Shown: positions 20,165 to 30,219 of the stretch, one piece after another
How the letters are laid out: the number at the start of each line of letters is the position of its first letter
How positions within the stretch are numbered: position 1 is the first letter of the stretch
Assembly: GCA_020342235.1 (NCBI GenBank)
Contig: CP073218.1
Location: forward strand, 124,001 to 188,000
Direction: 5' to 3'
Length of the DNA: 64,000 bases
Origin: Saccharomycopsis phalli
Taxonomy: Eukaryota > Ascomycota > Saccharomycetes > Ascoideales > Saccharomycopsidaceae
Notes under the pieces: generated by a model
The model's input: the letters and a program-made list of their open reading frames with translations, nothing else
Told to the model about the DNA's origin: nothing
Database searches by the model: none
Position numbers and translations under genes: made by a program

Positions 20165-20650
20165 TCTACACTACTTGCTTACACAATGGAGAAATTGCGT
20201 TAGTACATATTTATAATTTAGGTTTGCACTTTATACTATTTGTATGGGTTTAACATACTGATGTCTGTCGGTTTAATTACATTTTTAATGTGGCACTGTA
20301 CACCAAGGAAAAATCATACAGCTATCTTTCTTGGCGTTGTATTACAAACATACGAGAGAGTAAAGAGTTTAGAAACCATTCGTGGTAAGCCCTGGATTAT
20401 TCTATTTTCAGTCCTGTACGTTGAGTTAAAATTTAGAATCGCCCCTGCCTTTTTCATTGTTATCATGTGCGTTAATAGGTAAGTCGGGCAAACTATTTTA
20501 CAAGGTTTCTCCGACAACAATTACAGTTTCAGGAAGGTATTGATATTATTACACTCCCGGGATAATTAATTCGTAGGAATGATTTACAACTGTAAATACA
20601 TGCATTATCTCTGGAAATTCTAATAGTACGAGCAACCCGGCGCTGTAAAC
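20165..20650. other. Gene-free convergent spacer between DIS3 and GCN20
   Basis: This 486-bp spacer separates the stops of two convergent genes. A hydrophobic open frame (ATG 20261 to stop 20482) ends exactly at an AG|GTAAGT, but no branch site or convincing second exon follows, so I do not call it. Confidence 0.5.
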
Positions 20651-22900
20651 CTATTGCTTAGCAACAACCCCGCTGGAGTCAGCGCTCTTTAGAATATATT
20701 TCTTGTAGTCATAGATTGTACCATCGAATCGCTTCACAGTACCATTTTCACTGACCCAGATTTCATTGCATACGCTGTTGATAATAGACACATCATGGGA
20801 AACCATCAATACACCACCGGTGAACGACTTTAAGGCTTCCGACAAGGCATCCAAACCGGAGGTATCAAGATGGTTAGAAGGCTCATCAAGAATCAAAATG
20901 TGAGGATTGTTCAAACACAAGGCAGCAAAAGCAACTCTGGACTTTTGACCTCCAGACAACAACTGCATCTTCTGCAAGCCTAGACTTCCCGTGATACCAA
21001 ACGAACCCAAGTGACGACGGTACTCTTCGTCTGGCTTTCCAGGGTACGTCTTGCTAAGCCAGTCAACTGCGTTGGTGTTGAGGTCCATTGAGTCCACGTG
21101 GTGCTGGGCAAAATAGCCTATTCGCAACCGGTTGTTCTTGGACACAAACCCATTCAGAGGTCGAAGATTCTCCATGAGCAACTTTAACAATGTGGTCTTA
21201 CCACAACCATTAGCACCGACTAATGCTATCCGAGAGTCCATTTGGATGTCCAAGTTCACATCGTTCAATAACAACCTCTCAGGCGAATATCCAAAAGTCA
21301 CCTCTTGGAGCTGCAAAATAGGCGGAGAAAGCTTCTCGCACTCTGGGAATCGGAACGTGACCACCTTCTCGTCTTCTGGAGGCTCCAAAATAGGAAGCTT
21401 TTCCAACTTTTTGATTCTCGACTGTGCCTCCTGCGACTTGGCTGCGTTGTATCTGTATTTATCAATAAACTCCTGCAAGTGCTTTCGGTATGCCATCTGG
21501 TTCTCGTACTCTCGCTTGGCATTCTTTCTCCGCTCCTCTTTCGTACTGTAGAATGAGTCGAAGTTCGCTCCTCGGTAGTAGTCCAATCTCTCAGAGTGCT
21601 GGTAAATAATATCGGTGGCCACATCATTCAAGAATGCCCTATCATGCGACACCACCAAAACCGTTGCAGGATACGTCTGAAGATAGTTGGCCAAGAAAGT
21701 AATAGATGGGACATCCAACATATTGGAAGGCTCATCGAGTAATAACAAGTCTGGTTTACAGAACAATGCCCGCGCAAGCGACAATCGCATTCTCCAACCA
21801 CCAGAAAAGGAATTGGTGGGCTGGTGCTGAGCCTTTTCAGAAAAGCCCAACCCAAACAAGATACTGGCTGCTCTTCCTTCGGCCTTGTCACTCTCCATGT
21901 CCGACAACTTCTCATAAACTTCCTCCAAATGGTTCTGAAGGTCACTCGCCTCATTGTCTAACTTCTTTACTTCCAATGAGTCCTCCTCAAACTCCCCACG
22001 AAGCTTTTCAATCTCAGACAATCGCTCGTTAAGTTTAACCTCCTCCTGAATCAAGGACTTTCTCCAGACATCGGCATCCAACACAGACTGCAATGCCAAC
22101 GTCTCGTCACCTCTCAACTCTTGTTCAACATGAAGAATTGTAATATGTTTTGGAATATTCAACTCACGACGAGATAAAGCTCGCAACAATGTCGACTTAC
22201 CAATACCATTCTGTCCAACCAACCCATATCTATGTCCAAAACTGAGCGACAATGAGGTGTCTGACAAAATTCTTTGGCCATCTCCAACATACAAATCAAA
22301 TGTATCAATATGTATATCCTTAGACTTCCCTGCACCTGATCCAAACTCAATAGGATTAATTTTAAGGAAAAACTCATCGTAGTCGTCCTCTTCCTGCTCA
22401 TTTATCAACTTCGAGGCCTCGTATTGAACAAACTTGTTGTTTCGCTTGGCCACCTTCTTGGCGATCTTCTTCTCGGCTTTCTCCAATTTCTTTCGATCCA
22501 CACGCGTCTCCATCTTTCTCCCCGTATGCTCAATATCTGCTCTTCCTAGTAGCGCTAATGAATTCTGTTGTCTCGTCATCTGGTTTTTGAGTAAGTTAAC
22601 ATCAAGTAGTCTCTTCGAAGTATCACCCGTGATTTCCAACTTAGACGCATTTTCATCCAACTGTTTCTGGAGAGTCTCGCGAAGAGATTGTGTTAAATTT
22701 TCTACCTTTTTGTCGTTCCCACCAGCATTAATCAACAACTGTTTAACAAACCCAAGATCTTCATCCAAGTTCAACTGCTTGCTAACAACACTATCGGTAG
22801 TCCCATTACTTATATGATTCACATATCCAATAGCATAATCCGTGACAACAGGATCAATGCTCGAAACAGCTTTCCGAATCTGACCAGATATTGTACTCAT
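20651..22900 (-). CDS. GCN20: ABCF ATPase, Gcn2 activator Gcn20
   Basis: A 749-residue soluble ABC protein with two nucleotide-binding cassettes and no membrane segments. It matches S. cerevisiae Gcn20 (752 residues), which works with Gcn1 to activate the Gcn2 kinase on stalled ribosomes. The N-terminus (MSTISGQIRKAVSSIDPIV-like, then DYAIGYVNHIS) aligns with Gcn20. That fixes the start at 22898-22900; the frame has ten extra upstream codons to 22930. A lysine-rich segment near 140-165 precedes the first cassette (Walker A GQNGIGKST near 230, signature FSGGWRMRLSLA). The second cassette has GANGCGKTT near 560 and LSGGQKSRVAFA. Both have LDEPSN Walker B motifs. Confidence 0.95.
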   Translation of the reverse strand: MSTISGQIRKAVSSIDPVVTDYAIGYVNHISNGTTDSVVSKQLNLDEDLGFVKQLLINAGGNDKKVENLTQSLRETLQKQLDENASKLEITGDTSKRLLDVNLLKNQMTRQQNSLALLGRADIEHTGRKMETRVDRKKLEKAEKKIAKKVAKRNNKFVQYEASKLINEQEEDDYDEFFLKINPIEFGSGAGKSKDIHIDTFDLYVGDGQRILSDTSLSLSFGHRYGLVGQNGIGKSTLLRALSRRELNIPKHITILHVEQELRGDETLALQSVLDADVWRKSLIQEEVKLNERLSEIEKLRGEFEEDSLEVKKLDNEASDLQNHLEEVYEKLSDMESDKAEGRAASILFGLGFSEKAQHQPTNSFSGGWRMRLSLARALFCKPDLLLLDEPSNMLDVPSITFLANYLQTYPATVLVVSHDRAFLNDVATDIIYQHSERLDYYRGANFDSFYSTKEERRKNAKREYENQMAYRKHLQEFIDKYRYNAAKSQEAQSRIKKLEKLPILEPPEDEKVVTFRFPECEKLSPPILQLQEVTFGYSPERLLLNDVNLDIQMDSRIALVGANGCGKTTLLKLLMENLRPLNGFVSKNNRLRIGYFAQHHVDSMDLNTNAVDWLSKTYPGKPDEEYRRHLGSFGITGSLGLQKMQLLSGGQKSRVAFAALCLNNPHILILDEPSNHLDTSGLDALSEALKSFTGGVLMVSHDVSIINSVCNEIWVSENGTVKRFDGTIYDYKKYILKSADSSGVVAKQ

Positions 22901-23121
22901 CTCTGGCTTTAAATGGCCGAGTTGTGGCATGGGAAATTTTCACTCATAAATGGCCGGGTTACATTCTGTCAGAAGCTCATCTGCACTCCACATGGACAAA
23001 TATTAGTGAAAAATCAGACAAAAATAAAATAAAATTAACTTATTATCATAATTTATTTATTGTACTATTATTTGCCAACTTTTGCACGGGCCGAATGTGC
23101 TGGGTACTATCATATTAAAAT

Positions 23122-23127
23122 CACGTG
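23122..23127. promoter_or_regulatory. E-box CACGTG in the MRPS17 promoter
   Basis: The core lies in a 10-bp palindrome ATCACGTGAT (23120-23129), 51 bases before the MRPS17 ATG. It is the best Cbf1-like site in the window because its flanks also fit the TCACGTGA consensus. Confidence 0.5.
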
Positions 23128-23178
23128 ATGGTGTGTTTATGAGTGAAAAATTTCAGTCTTGCGTACAAGTAGTTCAAC

Positions 23179-23901
23179 ATGGCACGGCAAAACTTCATGG
23201 GGATTGTTGTGTCCCAAGGTAAAATGAATAAGACGATCAAGGTGCGGGTTCAGCAGCCAAGTTTTAATAAACGGATTAATAAGGAGTTAATGAACCGAAA
23301 AGATTACTTGGTTCATGATGAAGGAAATGTCTGCAGAGAAGGGGACTTGATACGAATTGAATCCACAAGACCATTATCCAACCGCAAGTCTTTTGCCGTT
23401 GCTGAAATTATAAAGAATAAGGGTCAACAATTTGCTAAGTTTGAGGAGGAATCCTTGATTTCTGTTACTCAAGAGGAGCGCAAGAAGGCTATGGAGTATT
23501 TTGCTAGAAAAGATGGAGACAAGCAGCAAGATTCGAGTCTCATAAGTGATTTAGTCTTTATAAATCTTATTGCCGGTACGCCAGAGAGTAAAGTAACGCC
23601 TGAAGATCTTGCAAAGTCCGAGAAATTGAAGGAGAAGTATAATATCACCGACTGGCCACCACAATCCATTGTTAAGTTAGACACCCAGGAATTGAAGGAA
23701 AAATTGGTAACAATACAACAAGATCTCGCTAGACATGACTTCGTTGAGCTGGAGGTTAAGCGGATAATGGAAGATAAAAGTTGGACTGATGAGATTATCC
23801 AGAAATTAGGCAAAGACCCAAGCAAGTTGCACAAGAATAATATTAAAAAGAACTTGGTGAGAAAGTATGTTAGCGAGTTGGCAAATACTCAACCTATATA
23901 A
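23179..23901 (+). CDS. MRPS17: Mitochondrial small-subunit ribosomal protein uS17m
   Basis: A 240-residue protein close in length to S. cerevisiae Mrps17 (237). Residues 1-90 form the S17 OB-fold (NFMGIVVSQGKMNKTIKVRV, then REGDLIRIESTRPLSNRKSF). It binds small-subunit rRNA in the mitochondrial ribosome. The remaining ~150 residues are the mitochondria-specific, Lys/Glu-rich helical extension seen in fungal homologues. No separate cleavable presequence is evident, because the ribosomal fold begins almost at residue 1. It diverges from GCN20 over about 280 bp. Confidence 0.93.
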   Translation: MARQNFMGIVVSQGKMNKTIKVRVQQPSFNKRINKELMNRKDYLVHDEGNVCREGDLIRIESTRPLSNRKSFAVAEIIKNKGQQFAKFEEESLISVTQEERKKAMEYFARKDGDKQQDSSLISDLVFINLIAGTPESKVTPEDLAKSEKLKEKYNITDWPPQSIVKLDTQELKEKLVTIQQDLARHDFVELEVKRIMEDKSWTDEIIQKLGKDPSKLHKNNIKKNLVRKYVSELANTQPI

Positions 23902-24162
23902 AGCAGCATATACATGTAAATAAGTCAAAATGTAACAGATATATATTTTTTAGGTATTAATTTGATGTCGGTCAAGGAATTTCTGTCTTGTATCATCGCA
24001 CTATTGAATAACGTATTGTAACTGCGGAGTTAGCATCTCTAGGTCATTTATTGATTCGGCTTTGTAGTGATTTTTTTCTCCCTTGAGGTTGAACATCGTT
24101 GACGGCTTTCTTTAAGTAGTCACATTGTAGGACTTTGTTACTGTGACACCAGGGAGAACTTT

Positions 24163-25386
24163 TCAAACACGAAAAGTTTTAATATCATTGCCCGGGTTTT
24201 GTATGATACTGACTTGTTTTCTGAACCATTCAAATTTGCGGTTTCCTTTATGAACAGCATTTGAACTTGTTCTTTTGTATATGTGCTGATGTGCTGTATA
24301 GTTATTGTTTCGTGCTAATGTGGCTGCGGTTGCTAATATTGCTTCTTCGTTATCAAACTTCAATATATGGTGTTTACCACAAAGACCACAAGTGTAATAC
24401 AATACTTGACGTTGGCATTTAGAACAAGTAGCCACATGATAACTTACTCTTTTTGTCTCAGTGGATTTCAGAATAAGATCTTTGGCGGTATTATCACTCA
24501 CCTGTGTGCTACTGTTACCGGCTTGGTTGGTTGAGTCAGTCATTATATATGAACCCATGTTAGGCTGTGTATTTTTCTCAGAGCTGCTAGTATTTGAAAT
24601 CTTAGTATCTGTATCTTCCAATAAAATCTTATTGAAAATAAGTGGGATATTGTTCGTTATATTACCATTAATTGGCTCCAACACTTTATCGTCTAGTTCG
24701 CTGCTTCTCTTATATCTAAACGATTGTAAATGACTAGCCATATTTGCTAGAATTGAATATTGGTCCTTGTATATTGGATGGTTTGTTTTAACGGTTCTTG
24801 ACATTTCTTCTGGAAATCCACCAGAGAATTGCCTAAGTGAGGACCTTGGCGAGTAGAAAGCATTGTCAGAAATGAGAGTTGCTGCGCTGCATAAATTTGT
24901 TTCTAGAGAGTTCTCTGAGTATGCCTTGTCAACTATTTTTTCAGAGTGTACTGATTCGTCTGTTAGAGGCTGAGTAGAACTTGGTATCACTTCGATTTCT
25001 TTACAACCGTGAAAATTTCGAGATATAGGATTAGATTGCCAACTAAAAGGATTCTCAACTTTCTCCAAGCTGCTAGAACTCTGTGTAATATAGACTATGT
25101 TTGTAGATCCATCATCCAATGTACTGTCTATCAATTCTTGTTTCTCACGGTTATTCGATGGTTCGTTATTTGATTTTAATTTGTCCAGAACTTGCGAGGA
25201 TCTTCTTTTTTTTGCCTTGGAAACATATAGACCTCTGTCGATGTCATAACTACAACTAGTTGTATTGTGTTTGGTGTCAAAAATTGATATGTTGACGGAA
25301 TCAGAACCCACCCGAATTTGTACACGAGTAGTCCCCACTTCAATATTGGTCTGTTGGGTTGTGATACTATTTTTTTTCTCTTCCAT
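24163..25386 (-). CDS. Uncharacterised protein with a four-cysteine zinc-ribbon-like motif
   Basis: I do not recognise this 407-residue protein. It begins with a short beta-like segment (TTRVQIRVGSDSVNISIFDT), then a basic patch (KAKKRRSS, about 56-63). A long Ser/Asn/Thr-rich, probably disordered middle follows. The C-terminal part has C321, C324, C333 and C336 (CSKCQRQVLYYTCGLC), spaced like a small zinc ribbon. The end is a basic tail (EWFRKQVS). The basic patch and zinc-like motif could suit a nuclear or nucleic-acid role, but that is only inference. The frame is intact from an ATG. Neighbours (MRPS17, a PPR protein) do not define its job. Confidence 0.7.
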   Translation of the reverse strand: MEEKKNSITTQQTNIEVGTTRVQIRVGSDSVNISIFDTKHNTTSCSYDIDRGLYVSKAKKRRSSQVLDKLKSNNEPSNNREKQELIDSTLDDGSTNIVYITQSSSSLEKVENPFSWQSNPISRNFHGCKEIEVIPSSTQPLTDESVHSEKIVDKAYSENSLETNLCSAATLISDNAFYSPRSSLRQFSGGFPEEMSRTVKTNHPIYKDQYSILANMASHLQSFRYKRSSELDDKVLEPINGNITNNIPLIFNKILLEDTDTKISNTSSSEKNTQPNMGSYIMTDSTNQAGNSSTQVSDNTAKDLILKSTETKRVSYHVATCSKCQRQVLYYTCGLCGKHHILKFDNEEAILATAATLARNNNYTAHQHIYKRTSSNAVHKGNRKFEWFRKQVSIIQNPGNDIKTFRV

Positions 25387-25844
25387 GATTTAGCCGGCTA
25401 TAGTGACCTAGCGGAAATTTTCATCTGGTACAAAGTAATAGTCCAAGTGTATACCTATCCACAAAACAGGAGACTCATATGCGTAAATACAATATATATA
25501 CTAAGCTAGCTATTTTGAACTTTAATTATAATCCTTGATATTATTATACCTTTGTTTTTATTCGGTGGGTTATATAAAAAAAAAATACCGAAATTGTTGG
25601 TGGTTACAACCAATGTTGCTACTCTGATACTAAGTTGCAAAAGTATTCAAAGTATATCAAGAAAAAGGGATAAAAATATATAATTGACTGCTATCATTGC
25701 TGCTTATTCCTAAATTATACTCAAGCACGCAACGAGAAATGTATGCATGATGGAATGAATTATCATTATGCCCGCACAATTGGAACATGCATGTTCAGAA
25801 ACATTTTTTTTGGCACTTTGATGATATTATACCATGAATAAAAA
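25387..25844. other. Divergent promoter region, unknown Cys-motif gene and CCM1-like
   Basis: This 458-bp AT-rich spacer contains TATATATA-type sequence near 25491-25501 and a TATATAAAAAAAAA run near 25570. A perfect 14-bp palindrome lies at 25783-25796. A four-codon upstream frame (ATG AAT AAA AAA TGA from 25834) overlaps the CCM1-like start codon. Confidence 0.45.
25783..25796. repeat. 14-bp perfect palindrome upstream of the CCM1-like gene
   Basis: GAACATGCATGTTC, 48 bases before the ATG at 25845. It is a possible dimeric regulator site; no factor is assigned. Confidence 0.7.
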
Positions 25845-28346
25845 ATGAGAAGATTGAGCACACTGGTATTCAGACATCGATTGAGACGGTGCGCCTTTGA
25901 TAATTCTCAAAGCGCTTGTTGCTCTTTGGTTCTTCTGAGACAAATTCGAACAAAGCCTTCTAGAATAATCAAGGAATTAGACAAGGAGAACCAGAAATCT
26001 TTGAAACTGAGGAATATGGAAGAAATCACTTCTGAAACAATGTATGACTCCTTGTATGATATTATCGGAGTCTCCAAAGAAGGCAGAGCTAAAATATTAG
26101 CCATGACAGAACCAGATCAACAGTTCAAGGTGCTATTGGAACAATTGGTAGATTTGTGCATCTCTAAATTAAATGAAAAACCTACACATTTTGATGACGA
26201 AGACCCGGTGGGCGAAAGACTACTAATTGAAACTACGGCTCCAATAAATATTGAAGACACAGTATTTGAAATGGTGGAACAGCTATTAGGAAGACCAACA
26301 ATTGCTCGGACCTACGAGGTCAACTTTCTAATGAAGGTATTTGAGTTAGCAAAGGCAAGCAAAAATCCAGAAAATAGAATTAAGAATATTTATTTTAGTG
26401 GGAAGTTATTGTACAGTTTAAAAACAGTACGCCTTGATCCGTTTAATGAAGCAGTTTATATTGATTCCATGATATGTGCAGGTAAATTGGATGACGCCAC
26501 TAAACTTTGGAAATCTCGATTGAACTGGAAAGATATCAGAGATGAAAAGTGGTGGTACGAGTTAGGGATTACTTTGTATCAGAAACGACTTAATATGGTC
26601 GAAGCCGAGAAGTTGTATACGCAAATCACCCAGATGAGCGATTCCTTCCTTGACCCGTCCAATATTCAGAGCTTTATTAAAATCTACTGTGACATGAAGC
26701 AATTTGACAAGGCTAGTAAATGGATAGATATATTGTATGAGGCATGCCAGGAATTGGAAGTTGATTGGAAACCCAAAGGGCCTAAAAAAGTAAAGAATTT
26801 TAAAGATGAGACTGCCATCAATGATAGCTTGAATGCAAGTGTCAAGCCTTCAAAGACGCAAGTATTGGAGTCTATTAGTGCATTTTTCTTAAATGGAAAC
26901 AGTGAAAAGGGTCGGGAAATGATTGACAAATTTGAACGTTTGGTAAAAAAGATATCTTTTACTGAGCTATACTTATTGCATTTAGTAGGGTTGCCTGCTG
27001 AAATTAGTGACGTTATAATCCCTGAATTGGAAGTGAAAATTAATAAATCCAAAATTCCATCTAAACTATTAGAGAGATACCAGCAGAAGAAAGCATTAAT
27101 TCCTAGAAACCGGCAAACTAAAAAATTTTACCAGAGCTGGATAGAATCATTTGAGAAATATGGCGACTATCAGCTGCAATTGAAAATAGTAAGGCAGATG
27201 ATTTCAGAATCCAAGGAAATTGACTTTGGGTTCTTTCAATCTATAATTACTTCCATGCTTAAGAAGGGCGATTTACAACTTGCAATTTCGACATTGAGAG
27301 AGATGGAAATCTCATATCTAGTAGAATTGCCTATGGAAACATTGAATACAGTCAATTTTGCAGCATTGGACTTTTCACAGGACAAAATCTTTGCTTTGAA
27401 ATCTGCCATTGAAGCACTGGAAGTAAAACCTGCAATCGTTCCTCCGGTACTGCAAGAAATTTATACTTTGTTTATATCATATTTTGGTAAGCGAAGACAG
27501 AATCAATATGTTGATGAGTTTATTGAACGAGTACAGCTCATGAAACTTCCATTTGACAGATTTCTTTCTCTGTCGATTTTAAACACATTTGCCAAGAATA
27601 GTCGGTTCAAATCAGGAATAAATTTCATTTACCATTTGAGGAACTCTAGCCCCTACACTTCCATGAAAAAATCGACAACTTTTTATTTATTCTTGTGGAG
27701 ATTTCTATTTAAATTTGAAAAACTAAAAAAAAGCCAGGTTGAAGAGTTAAAGATTTCTCCAGAGTTTCTTCCAGACTTGAATATAATATTTGAAGAAATG
27801 ATCAAGGACGAAGATGTCATCCCTAACGCATTTCTATACGCACAAGTGATCAACACGTTTTTCCATCACGGTGATTATGTGACTCCGATTATTGTGCTTC
27901 AACAGATGGGTACAATCAACGACATCAAACCTACTTTAACATTGACCAGTACCTGCTTTGAGCTAGGCTCAAGATTAGCTTTGCGTAGTTCTGATCTTGA
28001 CCGGAAACAAAGAAGTTCTATTAACGACTACGTCAGTCAACTGGCCATGGAATTCCAAATAAAAGGTGAAAGGTACTTCCAACAGCTTCACAACATTCTA
28101 GACCACCCTGAGTATCAAGACATTGTCGCTGGAAAATATAAGAAAACACAGCTTCCTGCATTTATAAACCAGGATAGCAACGACGAACCGGCAGTTGGAA
28201 CGTGGCATGCACCAGCTATTTGTCTAATTAGTGGCATACAGTCGGATGGATCCATAGTTAACCTCGACAAACAGTTGAATGCCATGCAAGAAAGGTATGG
28301 CTTAAAAAAGATGACCTCACAGGAGATATTTCTAGAGCACAAATAG
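25845..28346 (+). CDS. CCM1: Mitochondrial PPR-type RNA-binding protein, probably Ccm1/Dmr1
   Basis: An 833-residue protein with a strongly basic N-terminus (MRRLSTLVFRHRLRRCAF) typical of a mitochondrial presequence. It is helical throughout, with degenerate ~35-residue helical pairs that fit pentatricopeptide repeats (around 200-320 and 440-720, such as ITSMLKKGDLQLAISTLREM and YAQVINTFFHHGDYVTPIIV). S. cerevisiae Ccm1 (864 residues) is a PPR protein needed for 15S rRNA stability and for intron removal in mitochondria. Length, repeats and presequence fit it. Other fungal mitochondrial PPR proteins (Aep3, Rmd9, Pet309) cannot be excluded by eye. Its stop is 46 bp from that of the convergent UBX2. 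Confidence 0.65.
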   Translation: MRRLSTLVFRHRLRRCAFDNSQSACCSLVLLRQIRTKPSRIIKELDKENQKSLKLRNMEEITSETMYDSLYDIIGVSKEGRAKILAMTEPDQQFKVLLEQLVDLCISKLNEKPTHFDDEDPVGERLLIETTAPINIEDTVFEMVEQLLGRPTIARTYEVNFLMKVFELAKASKNPENRIKNIYFSGKLLYSLKTVRLDPFNEAVYIDSMICAGKLDDATKLWKSRLNWKDIRDEKWWYELGITLYQKRLNMVEAEKLYTQITQMSDSFLDPSNIQSFIKIYCDMKQFDKASKWIDILYEACQELEVDWKPKGPKKVKNFKDETAINDSLNASVKPSKTQVLESISAFFLNGNSEKGREMIDKFERLVKKISFTELYLLHLVGLPAEISDVIIPELEVKINKSKIPSKLLERYQQKKALIPRNRQTKKFYQSWIESFEKYGDYQLQLKIVRQMISESKEIDFGFFQSIITSMLKKGDLQLAISTLREMEISYLVELPMETLNTVNFAALDFSQDKIFALKSAIEALEVKPAIVPPVLQEIYTLFISYFGKRRQNQYVDEFIERVQLMKLPFDRFLSLSILNTFAKNSRFKSGINFIYHLRNSSPYTSMKKSTTFYLFLWRFLFKFEKLKKSQVEELKISPEFLPDLNIIFEEMIKDEDVIPNAFLYAQVINTFFHHGDYVTPIIVLQQMGTINDIKPTLTLTSTCFELGSRLALRSSDLDRKQRSSINDYVSQLAMEFQIKGERYFQQLHNILDHPEYQDIVAGKYKKTQLPAFINQDSNDEPAVGTWHAPAICLISGIQSDGSIVNLDKQLNAMQERYGLKKMTSQEIFLEHK

Positions 28347-28392
28347 ATATAATTGCCACATGTAAATATGAATATAGAAATAACAACATATC

Positions 28393-30117
28393 CTAGTGTG
28401 TATCTTCATCACTGCTAATATCCTCGATATCAGAATCACCCACATCATTCAAATTTAGTATTTTGGTATCCCAAAAGTTCTCGATTAAATATTCCAATTG
28501 TGTTGTGTAATCCCAATCATACTCTATCAATAAGCTACTGTTGCTTGCCAAGTTTTTAGTGTCGCGCAATTTTGTGTTATCTTGGGGAACTGTAAACTTG
28601 GGGAAGTTTGAGTTCAACTCAAATTTGAATGGTAGTTGTTTTAGAGAAACTTCTCTCTGTTTCTCCTGCTCCTCCTCTTCTATTCTATTTATTATTTCCA
28701 AATTTGACTCTTTTAACTCATTAAGCAATAACTTTAATTGCACAAACAAGTAAAGCTCTGATAATGTGTGCTCTTTGGTCAATTTTTTCACAAATCTCTC
28801 GCCATTAGGTAACTTAAACTGGATTGCACATATTTTCAGTCTATCAAGGTCAATTGAATCACTAACGAGCAAGTCCTTCCATTTAACTAAGTAGTGTTTC
28901 AACGTGCGTAAAAATGACTGGTCGCGCTCCAATCGATTTAAAAACTTTTGCTTCTTGGAATTGATCTTTTTGGACTGTTTGAGGATCTTTTCCTTTTTGA
29001 TTTTATCTGTTTGGAGCGATCTCATGTATGCATCATCTTGCTGCTGCTTCATTAATCTTTCAAAGTTAGCCTCTTCCTGCCCTATTTTTTGGTCCACTAA
29101 TTGAATAGTGTACCGCTCCACGGTATTTTTGAACAGCAGAATAAGCCTCTTCAGCTTTACCATTATCTGTGAGATGTCATCTTCCTCCAACAGCTCAAAG
29201 TTTAATGTCTGAGAATACTTCATTAATGACATCGTAGGAAATGTTTCTCCGTATGTTGACACGTTGGATACCACTCCAATAAATGGCAACCTAAGAACGC
29301 TGTACTTCTTACCGACCAAATACCCTTGTGTGGAGTCGATATGACCGCCCCAGATGATGAAATTATTTTCCCTGTCTGCATATTTTCCATGGATCAACTC
29401 ATTAAACTCAGAGGTATTAATCACATGCTTTAAGAAAAGGTTAGATGTCTTCAGGGCGTTTACCAATATGATGACCAAGAATTTGAGCTCAGCCTTGGCC
29501 AAATCGTAGGCATCATTAAAATCTCCTTCAAATATTGGCAAGTCCACTGAATCTTTGGTGATACTTTCCAAATGTTCTCTAAAGTTAAATTTCAAGCTGT
29601 TTTTCTCGTCCAAGTCATCCTGCGGTGGTTTCGAAGGAAACCGGTTTACATCCGGTTCAAAAAGGCTGTAGAACCCTGGAAATAACGCTCGTAGAAACTC
29701 ATTCAATCGCAATATCGCAAGTACTAATACTCGTGGGGCAAAGAGAAGGGCAATCCATAGCGACAGGAGGGCATTGTTATTAGCTACAGTACCCACCTGC
29801 CGTATTCCAACTGTGCTTCTCCAGTTACCGTCGATTTTATTGGCCTTGGGGAATTTGGGAAGCAAATCAAATTGGGCCAATGTTAAATCGTCGTATTGAG
29901 AAGCTCTTGGTCGAGTCCCTTGCAGTTCTGGTGGTGCCTGAGGCTGCAACGGCTCGAAATCAAAGTTGTTATCAAAGAACCGCTGAATGGCAATCTCCAA
30001 GTTCCAATTGCAGTTTTCAAGGAGATTTAGAATCTTCTCATGATCAGAGTCTTCATACTGTGTGATTTCTTTAAAATTAACAAGTTTAGCTTGATTCTCA
30101 CTAGAAATTTCGACCAT
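28393..30117 (-). CDS. UBX2: UBX-domain membrane receptor for Cdc48
   Basis: A 574-residue protein matching S. cerevisiae Ubx2 (584), the ER (and mitochondrial) membrane protein that recruits Cdc48 for degradation of membrane-extracted proteins. A UBA-like domain (DSDHEKILNLLENCNWNLEIAIQRFF-like) comes first. A hydrophobic hairpin follows at about 115-150 (LLSLWIALLFAPRVLVLAIL). Next come a UAS/thioredoxin-like region, a charged coiled coil (EEANFERLMKQQQDDAYMRSL) and a C-terminal UBX domain ending NSSLLIEYDWD. I choose the Met at 30115-30117 (MVEISSEN). The frame extends 14 codons to 30159, but the Reb1-like site at 30164 is then only 4 bases away, against 46 from the chosen start. Confidence 0.9.
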   Translation of the reverse strand: MVEISSENQAKLVNFKEITQYEDSDHEKILNLLENCNWNLEIAIQRFFDNNFDFEPLQPQAPPELQGTRPRASQYDDLTLAQFDLLPKFPKANKIDGNWRSTVGIRQVGTVANNNALLSLWIALLFAPRVLVLAILRLNEFLRALFPGFYSLFEPDVNRFPSKPPQDDLDEKNSLKFNFREHLESITKDSVDLPIFEGDFNDAYDLAKAELKFLVIILVNALKTSNLFLKHVINTSEFNELIHGKYADRENNFIIWGGHIDSTQGYLVGKKYSVLRLPFIGVVSNVSTYGETFPTMSLMKYSQTLNFELLEEDDISQIMVKLKRLILLFKNTVERYTIQLVDQKIGQEEANFERLMKQQQDDAYMRSLQTDKIKKEKILKQSKKINSKKQKFLNRLERDQSFLRTLKHYLVKWKDLLVSDSIDLDRLKICAIQFKLPNGERFVKKLTKEHTLSELYLFVQLKLLLNELKESNLEIINRIEEEEQEKQREVSLKQLPFKFELNSNFPKFTVPQDNTKLRDTKNLASNSSLLIEYDWDYTTQLEYLIENFWDTKILNLNDVGDSDIEDISSDEDTH

Positions 30118-30163
30118 GATCTGACAACGAGAGCCCAGGCTAGTTACAATCATCGGCATGTAT

Positions 30164-30171
30164 CCGGGTAA
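30164..30171 (+). promoter_or_regulatory. Reb1-like site shared by UBX2 and DPS1
   Basis: CCGGGTAA, overlapping a GTAACGTTAC palindrome (30168-30177). It sits 48 bases before the DPS1 ATG and 46 bases before the chosen UBX2 ATG, near the middle of the ~100-bp divergent promoter. Confidence 0.55.
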
Positions 30172-30219
30172 CGTTACATAAGAAGGGCGATGGAAAATTA
30201 ATCAGGCAACTGCTGAAGC

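Noticed and set aside
20261-20482. Hydrophobic 73-codon frame ending exactly at AG|GTAAGT, like a first exon
   Set aside because: No TACTAAC-like branch and no convincing downstream exon; it lies between two convergent stops.
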